Positions 1 to 7,998 of a DNA stretch of 64,000 bases are shown here, in pieces (position 1 is the stretch's first letter; every line of letters starts with the position of its first letter). Position numbers and translations under genes: made by a program. Origin of the DNA: an uncultured Dorea sp. Lineage in GTDB: Bacteria; Bacillota; Clostridia; Lachnospirales; Lachnospiraceae. The stretch is from assembly GCA_910586965.1 (NCBI GenBank), contig CAJUMF010000019.1:9511-73510 (forward strand). The letters run 5' to 3'. Under the pieces are notes generated by a model. The model saw only the letters and a program-made list of their open reading frames with translations, was not told the DNA's origin and made no database searches.

Positions 1-556
1 TTAAGTTCTCCTCCCCGTCCGTAATCCCCGGCACGCACACATGACGGACAATTACCGGAACCTTTGCCGCCTCAAGAGCCTTTGCAAATGCAAGGACCGG
101 CTCCTGCCCTTTTGCGGTCAGCCTGACATGTTCTTTCGGCGAACTGTGCTTTACATCCAAAAGCACCAGGTCCGTCACCGCAAACAGGCGCTCAAATTCG
201 CCTTTCCGTCTCCCTCCGCTTTCAGGTCCTACGGGGTAAGTGATTCCCGACGTATCCAGGCATGTATGGATTTTCCGCCTCTTCGCCTCCGCAAAAAGCT
301 CCGTTAAAAATGCAAGCTGCATCAGCGGCTCTCCGCCCGTTGCCGTAATCCCGCCGCCCCGGTAGAACGGACGGTTCCTCTCGAAAAGCTCCAGAATCTC
401 CGCCGCCGTCCGCTCACTCCCGCCGGACATCTCCCATGTATCGGGATTGTGGCAGTATTTGCAGCGCATGGGGCATCCCTGAAAGAAGACGACAAGACGG
501 ATTCCGGGACCGTCCACGGTCCCAAAACTCTCTATCGAATGAATCCGCCCCTTCAT
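1..556 (-). CDS. pflA: Pyruvate formate-lyase activating enzyme, 3' end cut by window edge
   Basis: Radical SAM enzyme that installs the glycyl radical on pyruvate formate-lyase under anaerobic conditions. About 185 codons are visible and the frame runs off the left edge. The N-terminus reads MKGRIHSIESFGTVDGPGIR, the typical PflA opening. The radical-SAM cysteine motif CxxxCxxC follows (CKYCHNP), then the TGGEP motif, a DTSG stretch and a VLLDVKH stretch. The start is placed at 556 because an AAGGGA Shine-Dalgarno sits 6 nt upstream. It begins one base after the stop of the small glycyl-radical-domain gene, so the three pfl genes form one transcript. The family is usually about 245 residues, so about 60 residues are missing off the edge. 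The identification is secure. Confidence 0.95.
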   Translation of the reverse strand, partial: MKGRIHSIESFGTVDGPGIRLVVFFQGCPMRCKYCHNPDTWEMSGGSERTAAEILELFERNRPFYRGGGITATGGEPLMQLAFLTELFAEAKRRKIHTCLDTSGITYPVGPESGGRRKGEFERLFAVTDLVLLDVKHSSPKEHVRLTAKGQEPVLAFAKALEAAKVPVIVRHVCVPGITDGEENL

Positions 557-557
557 G

Positions 558-800
558 CTACATCCCTTCATGGAAAGTCCTCGAGATTACCTCGTCCTGC
601 TGTTCCTTCGTCAGCTTATTGAAATTCACCGCATATCCCGATACCCGGACGGTAAGCTGCGGATATTTCTCCGGATGCGCCTGCGCGTCCAGAAGTGTCT
701 CCTTTGTAAACACATTGACATTCAGATGATGGCCGCCCTTCTGTGCGTAACCGTCAATCAGATTTACCAGATTATCTACCTGTGCCTCGCTGATATTCAT
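558..800 (-). CDS. Stand-alone glycyl radical domain of pyruvate formate-lyase
   Basis: An 80-residue protein that corresponds to the extreme C-terminal radical domain of pyruvate formate-lyase. It carries the HHLNVNV segment, the PEKYPQLT segment and the glycyl-radical motif RVSGYAV, with the radical glycine at residue 55, and ends in TRTFHE-like sequence. It has its own strong ribosome binding site (AGGAGG, 8 nt before ATG) and lies 67 nt downstream of the catalytic body gene, which lacks this domain. Size and content resemble GrcA/YfiD, the spare radical domain that repairs oxygen-cleaved PFL. Here, however, it seems to be the only radical domain encoded at the locus, so the active enzyme is probably a two-chain complex (inference). 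Confidence 0.9.
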   Translation of the reverse strand: MNISEAQVDNLVNLIDGYAQKGGHHLNVNVFTKETLLDAQAHPEKYPQLTVRVSGYAVNFNKLTKEQQDEVISRTFHEGM

Positions 801-867
801 ATATTAATCCTCCTGTTTCTTTTCATTCTACTGCTGTTTTTTCCCCTGACCTGCCAATATGGCTCTC

Positions 868-2967
868 CTACACATCTCCATCATCCGCAAACCCCGGCTC
901 GTCACACGCGCAGTCCGGCTCCATGGAAAAGCTTAAGTCGTCAAGGCTGAGCTCGTCGAACAGCACCGCATCTTCCTTCCCGAGCGCTCCCGGTATGATG
1001 GAAAATGTATTCGAGATGCCGTCCTGTGCATCCTTAAACGGCAGCTTTGACACCGAGCTCAAGGATGCCACCGCGCCCTTTTCATCTCTGTGATGCATCG
1101 GATTTGCCCCCGGCGCAAACGCCTCTCCCGCCTTTCTTCCGTCCGGCGTGGAACCGGTATTCTTTCCGTACACTACATTGGACGTAATCGTAAGGATTGA
1201 AGTTGTGGGAATCCCGCCCCTGTAGGTATGGTTTCCCTTAATATAATGCATAAACTCGCGAACTACATCATAGGCGATATCGTCCACCCGGTCATCGTCA
1301 TTTCCATACCGGGGATAATCGCCCTCCACCTCATAGTCAACGACAATGCCGTTCTCATCCCGAATTGTCCTCACCTTCGCGTACTTAATCGCCGAAAGGG
1401 AATCCGCCACCACGGAAAGCCCCGCGATGCCTGTAGCAAACCACCGGGTCACCTTCTTGTCGTGGAGCGCCATCTGAACGCGCTCATAGCAATATTTGTC
1501 ATGCATATAATGGATGATGTTGAGCGTGTTCACATACACCTGCGCCAGCCACTTCATCATGTCGTTAAAACGTTCCATAACTTCGTCGTAATCAAGATAC
1601 TCCGAAGTGATTGGCCGGTATTTCGGTCCTACTTGCTTTTTCGATATCTCATCCACGCCGCCGTTGATGGCATAGAGCAGACACTTGGCAAGGTTCGCCC
1701 TGGCGCCGAAGAACTGCATCTCCTTGCCTACGCGCATGGAAGAGACACAGCAGGCGATAGCGTAGTCATCCCCGTGGGTCACCCGCATCAGGTCGTCATT
1801 TTCGTACTGGATGGAAGAGGACATAATGGATGTCCTGGCGCAGAACCGCTTAAAATTCTCCGGCAGCCTCACCGACCACAGCACCGTAAGGTTCGGTTCC
1901 GGCGCGGTCCCGAGGTTGGAGAGGGTGTGGAGATACCGGAAAGACATCTTCGTCACCATCGAGCGCCCGTCAATCCCCATGCCCCCGATGGACTCCGTCA
2001 CCCACGTCGGGTCGCCGGAAAACAGCGCATTGTACTCCGGTGTCCTGGCAAATTTGACCAGACGGAGTTTCATGACAAAGTGGTCTACAAATTCCTGGAT
2101 TTCTTCCTCCGTAAACGTTCCGTCCGCCAAATCCCGTTCTGCATATATATCGATAAATGTGGACGTCCGGCCAAGAGACATAGCCGCCCCGTTCTGCTCC
2201 TTGATGGCCGCAAGATAGCCGAAATACATCCACTGAATTGCCTCCTTAACATTTGCCGCCGGCTTTGAGATATCAAAACCGTAGATAGAGCCAAGCTCTT
2301 TTAATTCCTTCAAAGCCTTAATCTGCTCAGACAGCTCCTCCCGCTGCCTGGTAACGTCCGAGTACATGATGATCCTCGTTCCGTCCTTCTGCCTCTGCTT
2401 GTCCTCAATGAGACGGTCAAGGCCGTAGAGCGCTACCCGCCGGTAATCGCCGATAATGCGCCCCCGCCCGTATGCATCCGGCAGGCCGGTGATGATATGG
2501 CTGGAACGGCACGCGCGCATTTCCGGGGTGTAAGCGTCAAATACACCGTCATTGTGGGTTTTTCTATGTTTCAGGAAAAAATCCACCACATCCGGGTCTA
2601 CATGATACCCGTTATCCTCACACGCTTTTACTGCCATGCGGATGCCGCCGTAAGGCTGCAATGCCCGTTTAAAAGGCTTATCCGTCTGGAATCCCACGAT
2701 TTTTTCCTTGCTTTTATCAAGATATCCCGGCCCGTGGGAGGTAATCCCCGACACAATCTTCGTATCCATGTCAAGAACCCCGCCGGCCTTCCTTTCCTCC
2801 TCCGAAAGCTTTAGCACCTGCTCCCAAAGCTCCTTTGTCGCCTGAGTCGGCCCTTTAAGAAACGATTCGTCCCCGTCGTAGGGCGTATAATTTTTCTGGA
2901 TGAAATCCCGGACGTTGATTTCCTTCTCCCAGACTCCGCCGTTAAATGATGTCCACTCCTGTCTCAT
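868..2967 (-). CDS. pflB: Pyruvate formate-lyase catalytic body lacking the glycyl radical domain
   Basis: Converts pyruvate and CoA to acetyl-CoA and formate in mixed-acid fermentation. About 699 residues. The N-terminus (NVRDFIQKNYTPYDGDESFL) and the adjacent catalytic cysteine pair in IACCVSSMRVGKEMQFFGAR (about residues 406-407) are typical PFL. The start at 2967 is chosen because GGAGGG lies 5 nt upstream and the homologous N-terminus begins there; an in-frame upstream extension to 3033 is less likely. The protein follows the family up to SNTFSIIPGALGKED, then ends in an acidic tail with two cysteines (PDCACDEPGF) where normal PFL continues into the radical domain. That domain is encoded separately just downstream. 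The split is by separate genes, not by one visible frameshift. Confidence 0.95.
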   Translation of the reverse strand: MRQEWTSFNGGVWEKEINVRDFIQKNYTPYDGDESFLKGPTQATKELWEQVLKLSEEERKAGGVLDMDTKIVSGITSHGPGYLDKSKEKIVGFQTDKPFKRALQPYGGIRMAVKACEDNGYHVDPDVVDFFLKHRKTHNDGVFDAYTPEMRACRSSHIITGLPDAYGRGRIIGDYRRVALYGLDRLIEDKQRQKDGTRIIMYSDVTRQREELSEQIKALKELKELGSIYGFDISKPAANVKEAIQWMYFGYLAAIKEQNGAAMSLGRTSTFIDIYAERDLADGTFTEEEIQEFVDHFVMKLRLVKFARTPEYNALFSGDPTWVTESIGGMGIDGRSMVTKMSFRYLHTLSNLGTAPEPNLTVLWSVRLPENFKRFCARTSIMSSSIQYENDDLMRVTHGDDYAIACCVSSMRVGKEMQFFGARANLAKCLLYAINGGVDEISKKQVGPKYRPITSEYLDYDEVMERFNDMMKWLAQVYVNTLNIIHYMHDKYCYERVQMALHDKKVTRWFATGIAGLSVVADSLSAIKYAKVRTIRDENGIVVDYEVEGDYPRYGNDDDRVDDIAYDVVREFMHYIKGNHTYRGGIPTTSILTITSNVVYGKNTGSTPDGRKAGEAFAPGANPMHHRDEKGAVASLSSVSKLPFKDAQDGISNTFSIIPGALGKEDAVLFDELSLDDLSFSMEPDCACDEPGFADDGDV

Positions 2968-3043
2968 AAATCCCTCCATTCTGCTTTCCCCTTGGGGGAA
3001 AGATAAACATTTGCCAGTTTCTATTATTTCCACTGCCGAGTAT

Positions 3044-3073
3044 AAAATAACCTGACTTGCCGACTTTTGTCAA
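3044..3073 (-). promoter_or_regulatory. Sigma-A promoter of the pfl operon
   Basis: On the minus strand TTGACA (3068-3073) is followed after 18 nt by TATTTT (3044-3049), or after 17 nt by TTATTT. It lies about 80 nt upstream of the pflB start. It is back to back with the promoter of the ZIP transporter gene. Confidence 0.65.
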
Positions 3074-3112
3074 GGCTTCGGCGTGTACGTTTTTGAGAAC
3101 AATTATCAATAT

Positions 3113-3141
3113 TTGCAATTTTACTGAAATAAGTGTATACT
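3113..3141 (+). promoter_or_regulatory. Sigma-A promoter of the ZIP transporter gene
   Basis: TTGCAA (3113-3118), a 17-nt spacer and TATACT (3136-3141). It would give a leader of about 140 nt before the ZIP start. That leader contains small hairpins (TTCCC/GGGAA near 3170-3183 and TTCCCAG/CTGGGAA near 3213-3243). A second possible -10, TATAAT at 3184-3189, has no good -35. Confidence 0.7.
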
Positions 3142-3288
3142 AAGAATATATTCTCCATGAATAACATTTTCCCCGAAAGGGAATATAATAATACTGAGAT
3201 TCGTGGGCAATTATTCCCAGCAGGAACATACGCTCTTCTGGGAAATCCATACAAGTTGTCCGTCAATATTCGTTAGAGGGTGATAGAT

Positions 3289-4065
3289 GTGCAGGCGTTT
3301 GCGATTTTGATGATTCCGTTTGCCGGAACGTCGCTGGGTGCGGCGATGGTATTTTTTATGCGCGGAAAGATGAACCTGAGGCTGGAGAAACTTCTCCTGG
3401 GATTTGCCGCAGGAGTAATGATAGCGGCCTCGGTGTGGTCGCTGCTCATTCCGGCAATCGAGCTTTCCGAAGAACAGAATATGCCCGGATGGATTCCGGC
3501 AGCGGCAGGATTTCTACTTGGTATCGCGTTCCTGCTCCTCCTAGACAGCCTGATTCCCCATCTCCACAAAGGCAGCGATAAACCGGAGGGTGTCAAAAGC
3601 AGGCTCCCCCGCACGACCATGCTGGTATTCGCAGTGACGCTCCACAACCTCCCGGAGGGCATGGCAGTAGGCGTGACCCTGGCGGGCGCGCTGCTTGGAA
3701 ACACCGGAATCACTATGGCAGGGGCATTCGTGCTGTCTGTAGGCATCGCAATCCAGAACTTCCCCGAGGGAGCCATCATCTCCATGCCCCTTCGGAGCGA
3801 GGGCATGTCCCGGAAAAAAGCATTTGCCGCCGGGGTGCTCTCCGGCATCGTAGAACCCATCGGCGGGGCGGCGACCCTCCTCCTGGCAGAATCCGTCACC
3901 CGGGTTCTCCCCTATTTGCTGGCTTTCGCAGCGGGTGCCATGATCTATGTAGTGGTAGAAGAACTGATACCGGAATCCCAGAACGGGGAACATTCCAACA
4001 TCGGAACCATCGGCGCTGCGCTCGGCTTTACACTGATGATGGTCCTCGACGTGGCGCTTGGGTAA
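3289..4065 (+). CDS. ZIP family metal transporter
   Basis: Polytopic membrane protein of about 258 residues, predicted to import zinc or another divalent metal. Signature features are visible: HNLPEGMAVGV in one helix and NFPEGAIISMPL in the next, the paired His/Asn-x3-Glu metal-site motifs of ZIP/ZupT proteins. Hydrophobic segments run through the whole protein and a variable loop follows the third helix (HLHKGSDKPEG). The start is taken as GTG at 3289, because GAGGG lies 8 nt upstream. A GTG at 3280 in the same frame overlaps that Shine-Dalgarno and is less likely. It is a single plus-strand gene with its own promoter, divergent from pfl. Substrate metal cannot be read from sequence. Confidence 0.9.
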   Translation: MQAFAILMIPFAGTSLGAAMVFFMRGKMNLRLEKLLLGFAAGVMIAASVWSLLIPAIELSEEQNMPGWIPAAAGFLLGIAFLLLLDSLIPHLHKGSDKPEGVKSRLPRTTMLVFAVTLHNLPEGMAVGVTLAGALLGNTGITMAGAFVLSVGIAIQNFPEGAIISMPLRSEGMSRKKAFAAGVLSGIVEPIGGAATLLLAESVTRVLPYLLAFAAGAMIYVVVEELIPESQNGEHSNIGTIGAALGFTLMMVLDVALG

Positions 4066-4118
4066 ACCCGGCACACCATTCCATGCGGCGTCCGGGCAGA
4101 ACATACAGCTTGCCCATA

Positions 4119-4171
4119 GAAAAAAGCGGACAGCATCAAAAGCATCACTGCTTACCTTTGATACTGTCCGC
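4119..4171 (-). terminator. Intrinsic terminator after the ArsC-like gene
   Basis: GCGGACAG plus ATCAAA pair with TTTGAT plus CTGTCCGC (4126-4171), followed on the minus strand by six T residues. It can also end the converging ZIP transcript. Confidence 0.85.
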
Positions 4172-4198
4172 AAACCATCTATACCTTTCTGCTTTCTT

Positions 4199-4558
4199 CT
4201 ACAAATCCAGCTTTTCTTTCCACTCCGCCTCTTTAAATCCAGGCAGCGCAAAGTCTTCCCCCACGATGAGCGGGCGTTTCACCAGCATCCCGTCTGTAGC
4301 CAGCAGCTCATACACTTCCTCCTCCGACATCCCGGAAAGCTTATCCTTAAGCCCCAGCTCCCTGTACTTCATCCCGCTTGTATTGACAAACCGCTTAATC
4401 CCAAGACCGCTCATTTCATGCCACCGGGAAAGCTCCTCCTTCGTCGGGTTCTCCTCCACGATATGCCGCGCCTCAAAAGTAACCCCCTGCTCCATAAGCC
4501 AGGCTTTCGCCTTTTTGCAAGTACTGCACTTCGGATATTCCAAAAATAAAACGCTCAT
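4199..4558 (-). CDS. ArsC/Spx family thioredoxin-fold protein
   Basis: A 119-residue protein of the arsenate reductase/Spx/YffB family. It opens with LFLEYPKCSTCKKAKAWL, which places a CxxC redox motif after the first beta strand, and contains the family segments GLGIKRFVNTSG, YRELGLKDKL and LLATDGMLVKRPLI. Family members are arsenate reductases or the RNA polymerase-binding regulator Spx. Without an ars operon nearby, arsenate reduction is not supported. The start at 4558 has AAGGAGG 5 nt upstream; the frame extends 11 codons further but without a better start. It lies 16 nt downstream of the DUF6033-like gene and is probably co-transcribed with it. Confidence 0.88.
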   Translation of the reverse strand: MSVLFLEYPKCSTCKKAKAWLMEQGVTFEARHIVEENPTKEELSRWHEMSGLGIKRFVNTSGMKYRELGLKDKLSGMSEEEVYELLATDGMLVKRPLIVGEDFALPGFKEAEWKEKLDL

Positions 4559-4574
4559 AGCTCCTCCTTTTACG

Positions 4575-5720
4575 CTAGATAATCTGATCAAATGACACCG
4601 CCTCGGAGACCGTGATATCCGCCGCTGATATCCCGCCGGCGGCGCCCATGCCTGGCGCTCCTGCCGCGATGGTATCTACCGGCATGGAAATGTCTGCCGG
4701 CGCGGCATACGGCGAGTATCCCAGGAATCTCTCCTCCTCATCCCGGTTTCTGAACTGGAATGCATGGTTCACATCCGCCAGATGCCCTTCCATGGCAATG
4801 CCCCTGTCGGCAATCTTCCGCGCATTCCGTTTCTTTTGGAGCTCTGCCTTAAGCTTTTGCTCCTTTTTCCTCTCCGCCGTCTTCTTTTTCTTAATCTTTG
4901 TAAGCTCCTCTTCATTCAGGCGGCGCATCTTGCGGCTCCCTCTCACCAAGAGCTTTTGGATGGAACTGATTGCCGAGCGCGCCTTTGCCTGTTCCTTCTG
5001 ATTTCCAAGGCTCGCCACCATCCGAAGGGATGCCATGCTGCGGCGCGCCTCGCCCATGGCAGACTGCACCTGCCCCTTTGAGCCGGCTCCCGCCACCTTT
5101 GCGTAAAGCCCGGACACGGAAAATGCCGATGCCGACACTTTGATGCGGCTCTTATTCTTCGCCGCCTTCATCTCCTCCGTCATCTTCTTCATCTGCTCAA
5201 TCACACGCTTTTCTTCCGCAAACGGGTCGTCTTTCTCCTCCTGCCCGGGTACCGGCTCCTTCGCTGCCCACATCCGCACTCCGTCTTCCCCGATAAAAGC
5301 TCCCTGTGCAGGAAATCCTTCATTATCCTTAGAAAGCTGGGTCAACACCTGCCGCAAGATTGCTTTTCCCTTTTCTAACGACTCCGCGTCCGCCCCCATC
5401 TGCTCCAGCCACTCCGCCGATATGACCAGATGCTTTCCGCCTCCGAGGGCAGCCGCCGTACCTGCCAGATTATCTTCATCTATCCCGGTCCCGATGACAA
5501 TGTGAACCTTCGAAAAATCTTTCTGTAAAGTTGCCAGTTCCTGAACCACTGCTTTTCTAAGCACCGTCTGTTTCGGCCACCCCTCAGAAAGCGAAAACTC
5601 ATCCTTCGCGGTTTCCGGCCTGACGCTGCCTGACAGCCCGGCAGGAACCTCCGCTCTCGGGGATGCCGCCTGGATATTCTTTCCCGCAATCTGCGTGACC
5701 GCACCGTTTATCCTGCTCAT
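4575..5720 (-). CDS. DUF6033-like protein of unknown function
   Basis: A 381-residue soluble protein that resembles DUF6033 proteins of Lachnospiraceae by eye. The N-terminal half has a conserved-looking segment GGGKHLVISAEWLEQM. A middle stretch rich in Glu and Lys (EEKRVIEQMKKMTEEMK) is followed by a serine-rich part. A very basic helical region (LTKIKKKKTAERKKEQKLK) comes next, then an Ala/Gly-rich tail. No signal peptide or membrane segment is visible. The start at 5720 is preceded by GGGAGGG at 5 nt; an upstream in-frame ATG at 5771 has no such site. The GGGAGGG start sits about 110 nt after the anti-sigma gene, so read-through from that operon is possible. Function is unknown. Confidence 0.8.
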   Translation of the reverse strand: MSRINGAVTQIAGKNIQAASPRAEVPAGLSGSVRPETAKDEFSLSEGWPKQTVLRKAVVQELATLQKDFSKVHIVIGTGIDEDNLAGTAAALGGGKHLVISAEWLEQMGADAESLEKGKAILRQVLTQLSKDNEGFPAQGAFIGEDGVRMWAAKEPVPGQEEKDDPFAEEKRVIEQMKKMTEEMKAAKNKSRIKVSASAFSVSGLYAKVAGAGSKGQVQSAMGEARRSMASLRMVASLGNQKEQAKARSAISSIQKLLVRGSRKMRRLNEEELTKIKKKKTAERKKEQKLKAELQKKRNARKIADRGIAMEGHLADVNHAFQFRNRDEEERFLGYSPYAAPADISMPVDTIAAGAPGMGAAGGISAADITVSEAVSFDQII

Positions 5721-5829
5721 CAAATCCCTCCCATAGATAATACCGGGGGCTAAAGATAGCTTTGCCCCCATGACACGATTCTTTCTATATAATATATCGT
5801 CCGTTCTGCGGAAAAACTAACCGCTTTCC

Positions 5830-6711
5830 TTATTTATCACGGGATATGATATACACACTGCCCGCCGCGTCCTCCGCAGCATCCGCAGCAGTTATCTCTC
5901 CTTTTCGTATACCCCCTTCTGACCATGCATCCGTTTCTTCTATCTCTTTTCTCGCCTCACCCTCAATCTCCGGAGGAGCCTTTTTTACTTCCTGTCCTTT
6001 CTCCCAGACCTTTATCCGCTTATCCCCTTTTCCTTCCAGATAAATGGCCGAATCCTGCCGCTCCCTGACATCGCCGTCATATTCTTTTACTTTTTTAGAA
6101 AGCGGAAAGATAAAAGAATAGCTTTTTATGCGGATAGCATCTACGTCCAGCGGCGCATTTTCAAGTCCGAAAACTCCTTCGTACTCGCCGGTAAGACCCT
6201 TTTCCTCATCTACTACCTCCTGCAGATTGCCCGCATAGCACATCCCGCATTTTTTATCCGGTTCCACTGTAACATACAGATATCCGTTATCCAGCTCATA
6301 AACTTCCGTAACGCGCACATCGTCAACCTTAAGCCGGATATCGAACAGCGGAATCTTTCCCAGCCATCCGCCCATATAAGAACCATCAAGCCCTTCCAGA
6401 ACAATCAGCGCAAGAATGACCGCCGCCACTATCCCTGCCGCTTTGATTGTCTGGCTCTTCGTAATCTCTTTCTTCGTCGCCTTGATGACCGAGACCGCCG
6501 CCTCCCTCATCTTTTCCTCCGACAAAAGCCCTTCCTTTTCCTCCGCAATCTTCTCCTCGGGAATCCCTTCCTTCAGCGCCTCGTAATATTCCTGGCACTT
6601 CTCGCACCCGGCAAGATGCTCCTCCACCATACTCTTGCTCTCCTCGCTGCACACATCATCCACATACAGCGGCAGCAAGTCTTTATTGACATTACACGGA
6701 ATCCTGCTCAT
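5830..6711 (-). CDS. Zinc-finger anti-sigma factor with one membrane segment
   Basis: About 293 residues. The N-terminus carries a zinc-binding anti-sigma motif: Cys7, then EEHLAGCEKC with His33, Cys37 and Cys40 (numbering from the first of two tandem ATGs). One transmembrane segment lies at about residues 89-108 (IVAAVILALIVLEGL), followed by an extracytoplasmic domain with a CxxC-like pair (KKCGMCYAG) of unknown fold. It lies directly downstream of an ECF sigma gene, so it most likely holds that sigma factor at the membrane. AGGAGG is 6 nt before the second ATG, chosen here as the start; the first ATG (6714) is only 3 nt away. The signal sensed is not evident. Confidence 0.88.
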   Translation of the reverse strand: MSRIPCNVNKDLLPLYVDDVCSEESKSMVEEHLAGCEKCQEYYEALKEGIPEEKIAEEKEGLLSEEKMREAAVSVIKATKKEITKSQTIKAAGIVAAVILALIVLEGLDGSYMGGWLGKIPLFDIRLKVDDVRVTEVYELDNGYLYVTVEPDKKCGMCYAGNLQEVVDEEKGLTGEYEGVFGLENAPLDVDAIRIKSYSFIFPLSKKVKEYDGDVRERQDSAIYLEGKGDKRIKVWEKGQEVKKAPPEIEGEARKEIEETDAWSEGGIRKGEITAADAAEDAAGSVYIISRDK

Positions 6712-6732
6712 CATATACCTCCTTTATCTTCC

Positions 6733-6804
6733 TTTTGCTTAACTGCTACCTTTACCTCAGCTGCTGCCTTTACTTCAACGGCTGCCTTTACCTCAACTGC
6801 TCCC
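6733..6804 (-). repeat. Four 18-bp tandem repeats between sigma and anti-sigma genes
   Basis: Four consecutive 18-bp units with the consensus TTTACCTCAACTGCTGCC on the plus strand (6733-6750, 6751-6768, 6769-6786, 6787-6804). The last unit (in plus coordinates) contains the end of the sigma gene and its TAA stop, so each copy repeats an AGGTAA-like stop context. The array looks like slippage duplication of the 3' end of the sigma gene. Confidence 0.85.
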
Positions 6805-7291
6805 TGATCTTAAGCTTGGCTCTGTGGTACGTTACCCGCGCCCAGCTCTCGCTCTTCCCAAACACTTCCCCAATCTCCTTGTACGACAGCTCCCCCAGCG
6901 TCCGAAGGCCGAACACTTCCTTATACGGCTCTTCCAGGCAATGAAGTGCCTTATAGATTGAAAGCACCTCATCCCGCCGGACAGCCGCCGACTCTGCACT
7001 GCCTTCCTCCGCCCGGGGGCCTCCCTCCCGGACCTCCCCCGTAAGGCTCTTCTTCACGGTCTCAAACCGTTTCTTTCGGCGCACGTCGTCGATATACAGA
7101 TTTTTCGCAATCTGGCACAGCCACGACTTCACCGAGCATTTCCCCTTAAAATGGTCAATCTCTTTAAGCGCCTTAAAAAAAGTCTCCTGGGTGATGTCCT
7201 CCGCCATGGACGGATTCCCGCTCATAGCAAGCACAAAAAGATATACGTCTTTAAAAAATCGTTCATATATGTCTTCAAAATCTATCTTCAC
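6788..7291 (-). CDS. ECF-type RNA polymerase sigma factor
   Basis: A 167-residue extracytoplasmic-function sigma factor. Region 2 is seen in the first 80 residues (FLFVLAMSGNPSMAEDITQETFFKAL-type sequence with AEDITQETF, then VKSWLCQIAKNLYIDDVRRKK). A linker rich in Glu and Gly follows, then region 4 (GLRTLGELSYKEIGEVFGKSESWARVTYHRAKLK as a helix-turn-helix). Its start overlaps the stop of the ABC ATPase gene by 4 nt (ATGA), so translation is probably coupled. The anti-sigma gene follows. An ECF-type promoter upstream of the first operon gene (11340-11365) suggests it drives its own operon. Confidence 0.93.
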   Translation of the reverse strand: MKIDFEDIYERFFKDVYLFVLAMSGNPSMAEDITQETFFKALKEIDHFKGKCSVKSWLCQIAKNLYIDDVRRKKRFETVKKSLTGEVREGGPRAEEGSAESAAVRRDEVLSIYKALHCLEEPYKEVFGLRTLGELSYKEIGEVFGKSESWARVTYHRAKLKIREQLR

Positions 7292-7962
7292 TTCATCACC
7301 TCTTCTCCAATCCTCCCGTCCTCCACCCGCACGACTCTTGACCCGTACTTTGCAAGATTCGTATCATGGGTCACCATAACGACTGTCATCCCCCTTTGGT
7401 TCAATCCCTTAAGATACTCCATGACAATCCCTGAATTATACTGGTCTAAATTCCCTGTCGGCTCGTCCGCCAGCAAAATGCGAGGCTCATTCACGACCGC
7501 TCTCGCAATTGCCGCCCGCTGCTGCTCCCCTCCCGACATCTGGGAAATATACTTTCTCTCCAGATGTTCCATCCCAAACTCCAAAAGCAGCCGCCGCACC
7601 CTCTTCTCCCTTTCTCTGCGGGGCATCCCCGCATATCCCAAAGGAACAGCGATATTTTCCAGCACATTAAGCTGAGGTATCAGATGATACGCCTGAAACA
7701 CAAAACCAATCTTCTGATTGCGGATTCTCGCACATTCCCTCTTTCCCAATCCGCGCACATCTTCATAGTCCAGCTCATAGCGCCCCGCCGTCGCCTCATC
7801 CAGAAGGCCGAGGATATTGAGCAGTGTAGATTTCCCGCTGCCCGACTCCCCGTATATGCAGACAAACTCTCCCTCTCCGATTGACAGGCTGACGCCCTTA
7901 AGCACCTCTGTCTTTACTGTTCCATTATGATACGTTTTCCCTATTTTATCCAGCAAAATCAT
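7288..7962 (-). CDS. ABC transporter ATP-binding protein (MacB/LolD type)
   Basis: A 224-residue nucleotide-binding subunit. Walker A is GESGSGKS, the signature is MSGGEQQRAAIARAV, Walker B is ILLADEPTGNLD, and the switch His is in VMVTHDTNLA. This subfamily pairs with FtsX-like permeases that work by mechanotransmission rather than by a transmembrane channel. The ATG at 7962 is preferred because GGGGAGG lies 8 nt upstream; a GTG three codons earlier is possible. It follows two FtsX-like permeases and overlaps the sigma gene by 4 nt. The exported or extracted substrate is unknown. Confidence 0.94.
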   Translation of the reverse strand: MILLDKIGKTYHNGTVKTEVLKGVSLSIGEGEFVCIYGESGSGKSTLLNILGLLDEATAGRYELDYEDVRGLGKRECARIRNQKIGFVFQAYHLIPQLNVLENIAVPLGYAGMPRREREKRVRRLLLEFGMEHLERKYISQMSGGEQQRAAIARAVVNEPRILLADEPTGNLDQYNSGIVMEYLKGLNQRGMTVVMVTHDTNLAKYGSRVVRVEDGRIGEEVMK

Positions 7963-7998
7963 AAAAGCCACCTCCCCTTATCCCGCCGGAGTCCACTC

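Noticed and set aside
1228..2268. 346-codon open frame on the plus strand
   Set aside because: It is antisense to the well-conserved pflB body, has no ribosome binding site and its product is rich in His and Arg as expected from the reverse of a coding strand.
3024..3266. 80-codon frame on the minus strand between pflB and the ZIP gene
   Set aside because: It covers both divergent promoters and overlaps the pflB leader; no family features.
4199..4558. Arsenate resistance gene arsC
   Set aside because: Only the family fold is visible; no arsR, arsB or acr3 is near, so the specific function is not supported.
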